Assembly: GCF_003026455.1 (NCBI RefSeq)
Contig: NZ_PYMB01000007.1
Span: 62,001-126,000 of the forward strand
Origin: Photobacterium rosenbergii
GTDB lineage: Bacteria; Pseudomonadota; Gammaproteobacteria; Enterobacterales; Vibrionaceae
Reading direction: 5' to 3'
Length of the DNA stretch: 64,000 nt
Part shown: one piece after another, positions 8,093-17,388 of the stretch
Position numbering within the stretch: position 1 is the first letter of the stretch
Layout: every line of letters begins with the position of its first letter
Program-made: the position numbers and the translations under genes
The notes under the pieces: generated by a model
Told to the model about the DNA's origin: nothing
The model's input: only the letters and a program-made list of their open reading frames with translations
The model's database searches: none

Positions 8093-11000
8093 ATGATCAC
8101 AGAAGACCAACTAGAACAACAATGCCTTGAATGGTTTACCAACCAAGGTTACCTATACAAAAATGGCTATGATATTGCGCCTGATGGTGAGTCACCAGAG
8201 CGTGACGATTACCACCAGGTCGTGCTCAAGCAGCGCTTGCTCAACCAACTGGAAATTTTAAACCCATCATTGCCTGTAGATAGCTTAATGACTGTGGTGA
8301 ATACGGTCAGTACGCCTGATACTCCGGTACTGATCAAAAGTAACCGAACTTTCCATAAATACCTGATTGAAGGTGTGCCGGTGGAATACACCATTTTTGA
8401 AGATGGTGAAACCAAGACGAAGCATACCCATGCCCAACTGATGGACTTTACCAACCCGGACAACAACGAGTTCTTGGTAGTTAATCAGTTTACGATAACC
8501 GGTACCAAGGGTAACCGCCGCCCAGATGTGGTGGTATTTATTAATGGTTTGCCTATCTCGGTTATCGAATTAAAGAACCCAGCAGATGAGCATGCCGATA
8601 TCTGGAACGCCTACAACCAGCTGCAGACCTATAAGGATGAAATATCAGACTTATTCGTCTTCAACGAGGCGTTGGTGGTGAGTGATGGCTGGACGGCACG
8701 TGTCGGCTCTCTGACGGCAAACAAAGAGCGCTTCTTGCCATGGAAAACCGTTTCTGGCGAAGACGACAAGCCGCTGCTTGAGTTTCAGTTGGAGACCATG
8801 GTTCGTGGTTTCTTCAAGCAAGATTTACTGTTGGATTACATCCGCTACTTCGTTTTGTTCGAAACGGACAACGATAAAGTCATCAAGAAAATTGCCGGTT
8901 ATCATCAGTTCCATGCAGTGCGTGCAGCTGTTGAAGCAACGGTTAAGGCCAAGCAGGCAGACGCTGATTTGCCGATGGTCGCCGAGAATATTGCCCGTTA
9001 CCAAGTCCAAGCGACGAAAGGGTTGGATAAAATCAAGCCGGGTAGCGGTAAAGCGGGCGTGGTTTGGCACACGCAGGGCAGTGGCAAGAGTATCTCTATG
9101 GTTTGCTATGCCAGTAAGCTGTTGCAGCAGTCGACCATGAACAACCCAACCATTGTGGTGGTGACCGACCGAAATGATCTGGATGGCCAGCTCTATAATA
9201 CTTTTGGTATGGCACAGGAAACGCTCAAGCAAATCCCACAGCAAGCTGATGACAGGGATGCATTGCGTGAGTTGCTATTCAACCGTCAGTCTGGTGGCAT
9301 CATTTTTACGACCATACAGAAGTTTGCTCTGTTGGATGATGAAACAGAGCACCCGGTTCTATCAAAGCGCGCCAACATTGTGGTGGTGTCGGACGAGGCA
9401 CACCGTAGCCAGTACGGCAATAAGTCCAAACTGGTCGAAGTTAAAGATGAAAACGGCGCAGTAAAAGGACACAAATACGTATACGGGTACTCCAAATACA
9501 TGCGTGATGCTCTGCCGAATGCTTCGTTTATCGGTTTTACCGGTACACCTATCGCCATGGACGATAAGGATACCCGTGGTGTATTCGGTGAATACGTTTC
9601 TATCTACGATATTCAAGACGCAGTAAATGATGGTGCCACGGTGCCGATTTACTACGAATCTCGTTTGGCCAAGCTTGATATCAACCAGAAAGAAATCGAA
9701 ACCTTGAACGACGAAGTTGAAGATGAGATCGGTGAGGATGAAGAAACGGCTTCTCGAGAGAAAATCAAATCTCAATGGGCAACCTTAGAGAAGCTCGTAG
9801 GGGCTGAGCCTCGGATCAAACAGGTAGCCAAAGATCTGGTTGAGCATTTCACGACCCGTACCAGCACTTTCCCGGGCAAAGCGATGATTGTGTCGATGAG
9901 CCGTGAGATTTGTGTTGATTTGTACGATGCTATCGTCGAGCTCAAGCCTGAGTGGCACCATGACGATCCTGAAAAAGGGGCGATTAAAATTGTGATGACA
10001 GGCAGTGCGTCAGACAAAGAGAAGATGCAGCCTCACATTCATGATAAGAAGACCAAGAAGCTTTTCGAGAAGCGTTATAAAGACACCGAAGATGAACTTC
10101 AGTTGGTGATCGTTCGTGATATGTGGCTGACAGGCTTTGATGCCCCATGCTGTCATACCATGTACATCGACAAACCGATGAAAGGTCATAACCTGATGCA
10201 GGCTATCGCTCGTGTAAACCGAGTATTTAAAGATAAGCCGGGGGGCTTGGTGGTTGATTACATTGGCATTGCTAACGAGTTGAAAAATGCCCTGAAGACA
10301 TACACCAACAGCCAGGGAAAAGGACAGCCAACCGTAGACACGGCAGAAGCTTTTGCGGTGTTGATGGAAAAGGTCGATATCATCCGAGGTATGTTCGCCA
10401 CTCCAGTCGATGGCGAGGTGTTTAATTACCGGCCTGATTTCGAAACCGATGCCCTGCGTTTGTTACCGGGTGCAGTCAACCACCTATCAGGGTTGTCCCA
10501 TACGGACTCTAACGGTAAAGAAACACGAGATGGTAAGCGACGTTACCTTGATGTGATGGCAGCATTGACTAAGGCTTACTCACTTTGTAATACCATGGAC
10601 GAAGTGCATGGCTACAAGAATGAGATCGCCTTCTATTCAGCGATTAAAGCGGCCTTTATCAAGCACTCCACAGTTGATAAAAAACGTACAGATGAAGAGC
10701 GAAACTCGGCCCTGAAGCAAATATTGAATAATGCTGTCGTAGCAGATGGTGTGGACGATATCTTCACTATGGTAGGGCTTGATAAGCCGAACATTGGCTT
10801 GTTGTCTGAAGAGTTTCTGGAAGATGTCCGGAATATGAAAGAGAAAAACCTGGCCGTCGAGCTGCTTGAAAAGCTGCTGCGAGATGAGGTTAAAGCTCGC
10901 ATGAAAAATGATGTGGTGCAGGAGAAGAAATACTCAGACCGCATCATGACGACGCTTCAAAAGTACCATAACCGTAATATTGAAACGGCGCAGGTAATTG

Positions 11001-11350
11001 AAGAGCTAATCCAGTGGGCGAAAGAGATGCAGGAAGATGCGGCCCTTCTCGATAAGCTCAACCTGTCTATTGATGAAATCGCTTTCTACCGCGCATTGGT
11101 TGAAAATGAATCTTCTGTGCGAGAACTTGGCGATGATGCGCTTCGTAACTTGGCGATTGAGTTAACTCATCAGCTGCGTAAATCAGCCACGGTTGATTGG
11201 CAGAAACGTGACAGTGTTCGTGCCCGTATGCGTAACCTTGTGCGCCGACTGCTTCGCCGCTGGAAGTACCCGCCTGATGCTGCAGAAGAAGCCATCAAGC
11301 TTGTGTTGGAGCAAGCAGAAGTGCTGGCTGACGGTTGGCATGCTGCTTAA
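8093..11350 (+). CDS. hsdR: Type I restriction enzyme motor/nuclease subunit HsdR
   Basis: ATP-dependent DNA translocase and endonuclease that cuts unmethylated DNA after translocation by the R2M2S complex. The 1085-residue protein has an N-terminal PD-(D/E)xK nuclease with D145 and E159-x-K161. SF2 motor motifs follow: Walker A around 326-333 (Q-G-S-G-K-S), a DEAH box near 434 and the motif VI segment Q-A-I-A-R-V-N-R. The C-terminal helical domain, which contacts HsdM, is Lys- and Glu-rich. The start has AAGG upstream. It is the last gene of the operon and is followed by a clear terminator. All key motifs are intact, so the restriction function appears complete. Confidence 0.95.
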   Translation: MITEDQLEQQCLEWFTNQGYLYKNGYDIAPDGESPERDDYHQVVLKQRLLNQLEILNPSLPVDSLMTVVNTVSTPDTPVLIKSNRTFHKYLIEGVPVEYTIFEDGETKTKHTHAQLMDFTNPDNNEFLVVNQFTITGTKGNRRPDVVVFINGLPISVIELKNPADEHADIWNAYNQLQTYKDEISDLFVFNEALVVSDGWTARVGSLTANKERFLPWKTVSGEDDKPLLEFQLETMVRGFFKQDLLLDYIRYFVLFETDNDKVIKKIAGYHQFHAVRAAVEATVKAKQADADLPMVAENIARYQVQATKGLDKIKPGSGKAGVVWHTQGSGKSISMVCYASKLLQQSTMNNPTIVVVTDRNDLDGQLYNTFGMAQETLKQIPQQADDRDALRELLFNRQSGGIIFTTIQKFALLDDETEHPVLSKRANIVVVSDEAHRSQYGNKSKLVEVKDENGAVKGHKYVYGYSKYMRDALPNASFIGFTGTPIAMDDKDTRGVFGEYVSIYDIQDAVNDGATVPIYYESRLAKLDINQKEIETLNDEVEDEIGEDEETASREKIKSQWATLEKLVGAEPRIKQVAKDLVEHFTTRTSTFPGKAMIVSMSREICVDLYDAIVELKPEWHHDDPEKGAIKIVMTGSASDKEKMQPHIHDKKTKKLFEKRYKDTEDELQLVIVRDMWLTGFDAPCCHTMYIDKPMKGHNLMQAIARVNRVFKDKPGGLVVDYIGIANELKNALKTYTNSQGKGQPTVDTAEAFAVLMEKVDIIRGMFATPVDGEVFNYRPDFETDALRLLPGAVNHLSGLSHTDSNGKETRDGKRRYLDVMAALTKAYSLCNTMDEVHGYKNEIAFYSAIKAAFIKHSTVDKKRTDEERNSALKQILNNAVVADGVDDIFTMVGLDKPNIGLLSEEFLEDVRNMKEKNLAVELLEKLLRDEVKARMKNDVVQEKKYSDRIMTTLQKYHNRNIETAQVIEELIQWAKEMQEDAALLDKLNLSIDEIAFYRALVENESSVRELGDDALRNLAIELTHQLRKSATVDWQKRDSVRARMRNLVRRLLRRWKYPPDAAEEAIKLVLEQAEVLADGWHAA

Positions 11351-11357
11351 CTAAATG

Positions 11358-11388
11358 AAAAGGCAAGGTGTGAATACCTTGCCTTTTT
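11358..11388 (+). terminator. Terminator of the hsd operon
   Basis: A 12-bp perfect stem (11358-11369 with 11376-11387) with a 6-base loop ends in a run of five T. Flanking A and T runs make it usable from both strands, so it may also end the convergent helicase operon. Confidence 0.9.
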
Positions 11389-11460
11389 AATATCAAAACC
11401 GAGCCTTAATAGAGTAGTTTTGGCTAAAAAGTCGTTTAAAATGGCCGAACTTCACACCGT

Positions 11461-12846
11461 CTAAATCTCAGAACGCACAAACGCAGAGATTACCCGCTGT
11501 TTGAAAGAGCCTAATCTAATTTCATCGAGTGAACAAAAAGCACCTTGTGAATTGCTATCCCTGCTAGATGTAGCACCCCATACCAATTTAGAGCCTAGAG
11601 TGCCGTGGTAATCACATATGCTTGTATCGTTCGAAGTATTTGGTTGATTTTCAAAATCATACTCCATCGGGGTTGCCATCTTTGTAAACATACAAGACTC
11701 TGGAATGTCCTGTTCAATTCTTTCTGAAAAATTAATTAGGCTTTGTTCTGCAAAGGTAAATAACCACGCCTGCTGGTTTATAGCATCATTCACTCGGAGA
11801 ATGCGGCCGAGCACCTGCCTAAAGTAGAGTTCTGTCTTGATTGCACTCATGTGGCAGCATACTTGAAGTCGGGGAATATCGGTTCCCTCGCTGATCATCC
11901 CGACACTAACAATCCATTGGGTATCACTCTGACGGTAATGTTCTATTTCTGCCAAAGGTTCATTATGACGGTAAGTCACAATAGAGACTGTTTGAGCGTA
12001 TTTTTGACTTAGTATGCCCATAATAGTGTGTGCATGCTGTACTGAAGCTGCGACAATTAAACCGCCTGCGTTAGGAGATTGAGTGCGTATTTCTGCTAGC
12101 TTTTTGCAACCCAATCCAAGCAAGTACTCCATCGCCTCCTGATTGTGGATGACGTTTTGGTAAGAGGTTTTAGTCTGCTTAATCATTTCTAGAATCGAAG
12201 GAAATGACTCAACTTTATCATCATTAGTGACAGACAAATGTTCGTTATCAACCAGTACTATTTTAGGGGATCTGCAGACTTTATCTTTAATCGCCTGCTC
12301 TAGGGTATATTGATAATCAACGACAAGCTGTCCTTCTGGGTCACTGTATTCTCCCATTACTATGGGCAAAGAGTCAGAGCGCCAAGGTGTACCTGACATG
12401 GCGAGAGTATAAGTCGCTAAGCCTTGAATCCTGGTTAATATTTGCTGCCCCCAAACATTAGCATTTTCCAATTCAGTACCAGAACAATGGTGTATTTCAT
12501 CAAATATTACGAACACTCTATGGTTACGCAGCGTCAGCCAAAATTCGTCGTTAAGGTACTGGATTGACTGATAGGTCAGCGATTGCCCAATAGAGCCTAA
12601 CCCACCATTGAAAGTACAATTAAGTTTTCGCGAGAATGTTCTTTTTATTCCTTCGGAGACCGTTAGAGACGGAGAAAAGCAAAGTACAAGGTCGATCATA
12701 TCCTCTTTCAGTAACCTTGAAGCGACTGTTGCAGCCAGTACTGTCTTTCCAGCCCCTGGTGTCGCTTGGCAAAAGAAGTGAACTTGTTTGCTTTTATATT
12801 TCTGTACAGCTTGTTCAGAACATTCGGACTGCCATTGCCTTAACAT
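11461..12846 (-). CDS. DEAD/DEAH-box (SF2) helicase-like protein
   Basis: A 461-residue superfamily 2 helicase-like ATPase. Walker A is P-G-A-G-K-T (30-35), motif II is D116-E-I-H, motif III is S151-G-T, and motif VI is Q344-V-L-G-R-I-L-R. The arrangement is that of compact DNA translocases such as the RadD/restriction-helicase group. No nuclease domain is seen. The start ATG overlaps the stop of the upstream gene by seven bases, so the two proteins are probably made together. The neighbourhood of restriction genes and a divergent Xre regulator suggest a mobile or defence module. The specific role and nucleic-acid substrate are not known. Confidence 0.8.
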   Translation of the reverse strand: MLRQWQSECSEQAVQKYKSKQVHFFCQATPGAGKTVLAATVASRLLKEDMIDLVLCFSPSLTVSEGIKRTFSRKLNCTFNGGLGSIGQSLTYQSIQYLNDEFWLTLRNHRVFVIFDEIHHCSGTELENANVWGQQILTRIQGLATYTLAMSGTPWRSDSLPIVMGEYSDPEGQLVVDYQYTLEQAIKDKVCRSPKIVLVDNEHLSVTNDDKVESFPSILEMIKQTKTSYQNVIHNQEAMEYLLGLGCKKLAEIRTQSPNAGGLIVAASVQHAHTIMGILSQKYAQTVSIVTYRHNEPLAEIEHYRQSDTQWIVSVGMISEGTDIPRLQVCCHMSAIKTELYFRQVLGRILRVNDAINQQAWLFTFAEQSLINFSERIEQDIPESCMFTKMATPMEYDFENQPNTSNDTSICDYHGTLGSKLVWGATSSRDSNSQGAFCSLDEIRLGSFKQRVISAFVRSEI

Positions 12847-13364
12847 GCTTTGCTGCCTTCAGAGACAATTTTGAGAGCGTTTGTTAGGACATTGATCTGC
12901 CCGAGAAGGTGCGCAGAACGTTCTCGGGCCTGAACAAGGTACGGTGATAGTTTGGACTCTAATTCGGGAAAGCGGTTATAAAGAGACTGGTATCCTTCGA
13001 TCTCGCCCAGAACAATCTCTAGTTCACCTTGGAACTGGTTACGCTCGTGACTCAAAATCGAGTAATCCGGCGCTGTAGGAGTACTGGTATCGATACTTCT
13101 TAAATCCGAGTTCTTTTTAAGGGTTTTAAAGTCATCGGTTTGAAAGTAACGTTTTTGCTGTCCGTTCCCTTCGCTTCTAAGCCAGTTATTACTCATAAAA
13201 CGTAAGATTTGTCGGTATACCTTTCGACGGGCATCATCCAAATCGACGAAAGAGTCATCAATAGAGATGGAGGCATTTCTCAGTTCAACCACAGTGAAAC
13301 CATCCATTTCTTTTTCTATCAATAACTTGTGCATTAATGCGCCGATTTTTCTTGAACGTGCCAT
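12840..13364 (-). CDS. Winged-helix/coiled-coil protein paired with the helicase
   Basis: A 174-residue protein with a basic N-terminus (residues 1-75) that reads like a small winged-helix DNA-binding domain, including the segment D-A-R-R-K-V-Y-R-Q-I-L-R-F. A long helical, probably coiled-coil region follows from about 100 to 165, then a short tail. It overlaps the helicase gene by seven bases and is the first gene of that transcript. From memory it resembles small proteins labelled VspR-like in Vibrio islands, but I cannot confirm this. It may be a DNA-binding partner of the helicase or a regulator. Confidence 0.65.
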   Translation of the reverse strand: MARSRKIGALMHKLLIEKEMDGFTVVELRNASISIDDSFVDLDDARRKVYRQILRFMSNNWLRSEGNGQQKRYFQTDDFKTLKKNSDLRSIDTSTPTAPDYSILSHERNQFQGELEIVLGEIEGYQSLYNRFPELESKLSPYLVQARERSAHLLGQINVLTNALKIVSEGSKAC

Positions 13365-13388
13365 CTTCTACTCATACAAACCAAAAAG

Positions 13389-13437
13389 CTAAGGATTGCT
13401 TAGTATACAGAAATCAGTAAAACTAAGAAAATCTTAG
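13389..13437. promoter_or_regulatory. Twin CTAAG-N5-CTTAG operators between divergent genes
   Basis: Two inverted repeats with identical arms lie at 13389-13403 and 13423-13437, with centres 34 bases apart, about three helical turns. They sit in the 103-base region between the helicase operon and the Xre gene. The second repeat extends to an 8-bp arm (13421-13428 with 13432-13439). Small Xre regulators usually bind such paired sites beside their own gene, so the adjacent regulator is the likely ligand. Confidence 0.65.
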
Positions 13438-13467
13438 TTACCTTGAGATCAGAAACATGAAGCGTAA

Positions 13468-13812
13468 GTGTCATTCACTAACCCAATCCCAGCGCGCCTC
13501 AAAGATGCACGCAAAAAAGCAAAACTCTCCCAAAAGGCTTTGGGAGTGCGTATAGGTATGGATGAAAGTACAGCAAGTCCAAGAATGAACCAGTACGAAA
13601 AAGGCCGACATACGCCTGATATCAGTACTTTGAAAGCACTAGCGGACGAACTTGGTGTACCTTTAAGTTACTTTTTCTGTGAGGATGAAGTCTCTGCTGA
13701 ATTGGCTGTGAACCTGAATAAGCTGTCAAAGAGTGATAGAGAAAAGATTTTGGATATTACATCTAAAATGATCGCTGACTCGCTAAAAGATGAAGCCTCT
13801 AAGGGTAACTAG
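13468..13812 (+). CDS. Xre-family HTH transcriptional regulator
   Basis: A 114-residue DNA-binding protein with a helix-turn-helix at about residues 9-65 (Arg-rich first helix, S-Q-K-A-L-G-V, then N-Q-Y-E-K-G-R, and a D-I-S-T-L-K-A-L-A-D-E-L-G-V-P segment). The remaining 50 residues are helical and probably dimerise. The start codon is GTG at 13468; the ribosome site is weak, which fits low expression of a regulator. It is divergent from the helicase operon, and the region between carries two matching operators, so it probably controls that operon and itself. Related proteins include phage-type repressors and controllers of restriction systems. Confidence 0.85.
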   Translation: MSFTNPIPARLKDARKKAKLSQKALGVRIGMDESTASPRMNQYEKGRHTPDISTLKALADELGVPLSYFFCEDEVSAELAVNLNKLSKSDREKILDITSKMIADSLKDEASKGN

Positions 13813-13852
13813 TTTCCAAGTCCGATATGAAGTTTGTATATGGTAGGTTGAA

Positions 13853-13887
13853 AAAGTTGAGAATTTACAGGTCTAATTCTCAACTTT
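13853..13887 (+). terminator. Perfect 13-bp hairpin after the Xre gene
   Basis: Arms at 13853-13865 and 13875-13887 are perfectly complementary with a 9-base loop. The arms end in AAA/TTT, but only three T follow, so termination would be weak. It lies 40 bases after the regulator gene. Confidence 0.5.
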
Positions 13888-14204
13888 CCACTGTAAAATC
13901 ATTAGGAAGTAGTGAAGCCACTCCATCCATTGATATCACTGGCCTCTCTCATGATTCATAAAAAATAAAATTAATTCTTGCTGAATCTCAACCACCCTAA
14001 CCGCTAGTCGAACGCCCCTTTTCTGCTTCCTTCTTTGGTGGTCTAATGGCATTAAAGAGGGGAGCAAAATACCCATTCTCAACTCGCCTCCTCTCCTAGC
14101 CAATATCTCTTAGGTTATTGGTATGATTAGTTTTCTCTATAAATGCTTGAAAAAAAAGCCTGCATATGGATACTTACTCAAAATGATTATATTGGGTAGG
14201 TTCA
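13888..14204. other. Intergenic region at the right side of the defence island
   Basis: About 320 bases without a convincing gene. It is A/T-rich and shows no tRNA, integrase remnant or clear direct repeat. The switch from defence genes to housekeeping genes falls here, so an island boundary may lie within it, but no attachment site could be identified. Confidence 0.4.
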
Positions 14205-14759
14205 ATGAGTGCTCTAAGGCGGGCGTATAAGCCAAGAATTCCAATGCCAAGCCACCAGTGCTCAATGGTCAATCGTGAGTCATTGCCGAGGGAGTGTGGC
14301 GTCTATGCTATTTCCCAAGGCTTTGAATGCCTGCTGGTAGGCAGTGCTCCGGATGTGGGTAAAGCATTGCAATCGCTACATAAGGTCGGTGATGTGCAAA
14401 TTACCCATGGCTGCACAGTTCAATTTTGGCGGTGCCGGGAAGAAAACCGGCAGGCGATGGAGTTATCGTTTATCTATTCGATGGATCCTAAGTTCAACAT
14501 CCATCTACCGGATAACTTTGTTGAGATAATGCTTGATCACCTTAAGCCTGAATCCAGTCTGGCGGTGGAGGATATCGAACGTTTCTTCCAACACTTCCAA
14601 GCTAACCGGGCTTACAAGGTGCATGAGCATGAAGAGCGTCGCCGTAAAAACGAAATGACGCGGCTTGCTTACTTGGCTGCGTTTAGCGAATTGACAAATG
14701 ATGAGCTAGATATGGTGCAAGATGCATTGGATCAGGTACGGCGAGAGCGCCGGGCCTAA
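14205..14759 (+). CDS. Hypothetical protein with GIY-YIG-like features
   Basis: A 184-residue protein that I do not recognise by name. Residues 30-95 contain C-G-V-Y-A-I, then L-L-V-G-S-A, and further on E-L-S-F-I-Y-S-M-D-P-K-F-N-I. This order recalls the GIY-YIG fold, where G-[IV]-Y, Y-[IV]-G-S and a Glu followed by x-P-x-[YF]-N occur in the same order. The catalytic Arg is not obvious, so it may be inactive or unrelated. The C-terminal part (about 110-184) is helical and charged. It converges on dusC across a shared terminator. Confidence 0.6.
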   Translation: MSALRRAYKPRIPMPSHQCSMVNRESLPRECGVYAISQGFECLLVGSAPDVGKALQSLHKVGDVQITHGCTVQFWRCREENRQAMELSFIYSMDPKFNIHLPDNFVEIMLDHLKPESSLAVEDIERFFQHFQANRAYKVHEHEERRRKNEMTRLAYLAAFSELTNDELDMVQDALDQVRRERRA

Positions 14760-14785
14760 TAGGGTATACAGCCCAGAAATAGAAA

Positions 14786-14817
14786 AGCCAGCACATGAAA
14801 ATGTTGCTGGCTTTTTG
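14786..14817. terminator. Bidirectional terminator between 14759 and dusC
   Basis: An 8-bp stem (14786-14793 with 14805-14812) is followed by five T on the plus strand and preceded by four A, so it can serve both the upstream gene and the convergent dusC. Confidence 0.85.
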
Positions 14818-14850
14818 CTGTTTGGACGGTCGCGACTTAAAGTGTTTGGT

Positions 14851-15801
14851 TTAGGCCGCGAGGTCGGCATAGCTTCGTTCGAGGATCTCGACGATAGGCG
14901 CGGCTTTGTTGTGCTTGCGGATGTCGGCAAATAGCGCCTTGGCCTGCGGGTATTCATGGCGCAGGTAGGCAAACCACTGTTTGATGCGGTTCGGGTAATA
15001 CAAGCCTTTATCGCCTTTGATTTCATAGGTTGAGTACTTCAGCAGGAGTTGCAGTACAGCTTCCCAACCCATATGGGCCTCATTGTGTTTGACCACGTTG
15101 CCAAGGTTCGGCAGGTTGATAGCACCACGGCATACCATTAGGGCATCGCTGCCAGTCACTTCCATACAGCGCTGGCCATCTTGATGATTCCAGATTTCAC
15201 CGTTGGCTATAATTGGCGTTTTGACCTTAGCTTTTAGCTTACGGATATAGTCCCACTTGATGGTATCGGCCTTGTAGCCATCGACCTTGGTGCGGGCATG
15301 CACCACGATTTCATCCGCGCCAGCTTGGGCAACGGCATCGGCAATCTCATAGCAGTGGTTAGGTTCATCCCAACCAAGACGAACTTTGGCGGTGACCGGT
15401 AAGCGGGGATCGGTTGCTCCGCGTACCGCTTTGACGATGTCATACATCAAACCAGGATCTTGTAGCAGTACGGCACCGCCACGGCTTTTATTGACCGATT
15501 TTGCTGGGCAGCCGAAATTGATATCAATACCTGGGGAACCCAACGAAATGGCGCGGTGGGCATTCTCAGCCAACCAGTCAGGATCTTGGCCCAGCAATTG
15601 GACACGGACCGGTGTGCCGGAGGCTGTTTTACCGCCTTGGCGCAGTTCCGGGCACAGGCGGTAGAAGACACTGTTTGGCAGGAGCTGGTCAACCACACGG
15701 ACAAACTCCGTGACGCACAGATCATAATCATTGATATCTGTCAGCATTTCCCGCATCAGGTGGTCAAGGACACCTTCCATCGGGCCTAGAATTACTCGCA
15801 T
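14851..15801 (-). CDS. dusC: tRNA-dihydrouridine(16) synthase DusC
   Basis: Flavin enzyme that reduces U16 in tRNA to dihydrouridine. The 316-residue product matches the length of E. coli DusC (about 315). The first strand has the G-P-M-E-G-V-L-D signature with Glu rather than the Ala seen in DusA/B, typical of DusC. The catalytic Cys is C98 in N-F-G-C-P-A-K, followed by the K-S-R-G-G-A phosphate-binding region. I chose the ATG at 15801 over one 27 bases upstream because the protein family begins here and an AGAG site precedes it. It seems to be a single-gene unit. Confidence 0.92.
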   Translation of the reverse strand: MRVILGPMEGVLDHLMREMLTDINDYDLCVTEFVRVVDQLLPNSVFYRLCPELRQGGKTASGTPVRVQLLGQDPDWLAENAHRAISLGSPGIDINFGCPAKSVNKSRGGAVLLQDPGLMYDIVKAVRGATDPRLPVTAKVRLGWDEPNHCYEIADAVAQAGADEIVVHARTKVDGYKADTIKWDYIRKLKAKVKTPIIANGEIWNHQDGQRCMEVTGSDALMVCRGAINLPNLGNVVKHNEAHMGWEAVLQLLLKYSTYEIKGDKGLYYPNRIKQWFAYLRHEYPQAKALFADIRKHNKAAPIVEILERSYADLAA

Positions 15802-15885
15802 GTGATTTCTCTTTGTGCCAATGTGCAAAAGTATAGGCGAGGGCTGATCCGGCAGATCAGCTCCGTGCCGCTTGGGTGCGAGATT

Positions 15886-16572
15886 TTAGTGGGTAATAGC
15901 AGGCTTGTCTAATAGCATCCGTCCTGAGAGGGTAAATACCTTTGGCAATTCGTGCCTTTGGGCCTCCAGGGCAAGGGTCAGCATTTTCTTTGCCACTTGC
16001 TCTGCCGGGATCGGATCAAGGTTGGCGAGTGGGCCAATAACCAGCGGGTGGAAGACATCGAAGATCCCTTGGACCATCAGTTCGTCTTTTCTGGGTTTGC
16101 TGCGTTCACCTTTGAGTGGGCCGGGGCGGACAAAGATGCAGTGCTCAAAGCCCATCTTCACCAATGCCTGTTCCATTTTCCCTTTACAACGCAGGTAATG
16201 GGAAGGAGACCAAGGACTGGCAAACAGGCTGGAAATGACAACAATATGCCGGACACCCAACATCTTCATGGTTTTGGCCACTTCCTTGACCAATTGGTAG
16301 TCCACAGCCTCCAGTGCTTTCTTGCTGCCGGCTTGTTTCTTGGTCGTCCCTAGGCAGATGAAACCGACAGTTGGCGTCGGGGAGGCGTCTTCCCATTCGG
16401 TGACACGCAGTTCAGGATGGATGATCTGGTGCAGCTTGCTGCCATGCAGGGGGAGCTCACGCCGAGAAAGCGCATAGACAGCCTCGAAATCGGGCTGGTT
16501 GAGGAGAAGATGTAAAAGTTCATCACCGACCAATCCGCTACCGCCAGCGATTATTGCACTGCTACCTGTCAT
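15886..16572 (-). CDS. NAD(P)-binding Rossmann-fold protein (atypical SDR)
   Basis: A 228-residue protein beginning with a dinucleotide-binding G-G-S-G-L-V-G motif at residues 10-16. It resembles the TIP30/HTATIP2-like atypical short-chain dehydrogenases, with I-S-S-L-F-A near the middle and the P-G-P-L region where substrate specificity is set. The start at 16572 is preferred to an upstream ATG at 16617 because it places the nucleotide-binding motif at the usual distance and is preceded by GGTGG. Substrate is unknown. It is not clearly in an operon with dusC, being 84 bases upstream. Confidence 0.75.
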   Translation of the reverse strand: MTGSSAIIAGGSGLVGDELLHLLLNQPDFEAVYALSRRELPLHGSKLHQIIHPELRVTEWEDASPTPTVGFICLGTTKKQAGSKKALEAVDYQLVKEVAKTMKMLGVRHIVVISSLFASPWSPSHYLRCKGKMEQALVKMGFEHCIFVRPGPLKGERSKPRKDELMVQGIFDVFHPLVIGPLANLDPIPAEQVAKKMLTLALEAQRHELPKVFTLSGRMLLDKPAITH

Positions 16573-16718
16573 TAATTTCCACCATCCTGATGATAACTCC
16601 ATCTTTTTTGCCACCATTTACTGCAAAGTTCAATAGGTTTGTCTTTTTGTCACCATTTTCCTGTTCTGGCGCAAAAACCGTTATAATCAGCCGACGAAAC
16701 AGATAATGAGAACCGACC

Positions 16719-17366
16719 ATGACACAACTAATGACGTTACCCGAAGCTTGGGAAGGCATGCCTGCCACCTTTATTGAGGGTGCACTCTTGGCAGCCAATG
16801 CAAACCCAAAACCATTGGCACCAGAGATCTGGTTACCTGTGCTGATCACCGGTGGTGTCGATGAAGATGAGACGGTAGCGCTCCAGCAAGATGACAAAAT
16901 GGCGGTGTTGAACCACTTTGAGTTGCAGTACCGCCATATCAAGGCCGGTGAATTTGAACTGCCAAAGGAACTGAGTTTTGAGCAGGCGGGCGAACTGACA
17001 GAGGCGATGCAGCAATTTGCCGAGGGTTTCCTAGCGGTATGGCCGCATATCGAGCCGAACTGGGCTGAGCAGCCACTAAATGATGGCACTATGCGTATGC
17101 TATCGGCATTAATCACTACTTTGATGCTGATGCTGGACGAGGAAAATACCTTGGCTCAGATGCAAGAAGCTGGGGTTACCGGCATGCCTGAACCAGAAGA
17201 ACTCTACACCCAGCTACCATTGATGCTGACCGAAGTGGTAATGGCTGCCGACGATCTACAGCATGGCAATGCGGCACAGGCTGTTAACCCATTCAAGGAA
17301 ACAGGCCGAAACGATCCTTGCCCTTGCGGAAGTGGCAATAAGTTCAAGCAGTGCTGCGGGAAGTAA
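16719..17366 (+). CDS. YecA/UPF0149-family protein with C-terminal SEC-C motif
   Basis: A 215-residue protein with a mainly helical YgfB/YecA-like domain (about 1-190) and a C-terminal zinc-binding SEC-C motif, [13 protein letters not shown] (residues 202-214). The same metal-binding tail is found on SecA, where it contacts SecB and ribosomes; for YecA-type proteins the role is poorly known. The start ATG follows GAGAACC. The Nudix gene begins 22 bases downstream, so the two are likely co-transcribed. Confidence 0.85.
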   Translation: MTQLMTLPEAWEGMPATFIEGALLAANANPKPLAPEIWLPVLITGGVDEDETVALQQDDKMAVLNHFELQYRHIKAGEFELPKELSFEQAGELTEAMQQFAEGFLAVWPHIEPNWAEQPLNDGTMRMLSALITTLMLMLDEENTLAQMQEAGVTGMPEPEELYTQLPLMLTEVVMAADDLQHGNAAQAVNPFKETGRNDPCPCGSGNKFKQCCGK

Positions 17367-17388
17367 AACGGTGGACGTCGAGCAGAAC

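Noticed and set aside
8778..9464. Frames of 96-139 residues inside hsdR on both strands
   Set aside because: They are shadows of the hsdR coding frame with no independent start signals.
13813..14204. Search for an attachment site or integrase remnant at the island edge
   Set aside because: No tRNA end, direct repeat or integrase-like frame could be identified.
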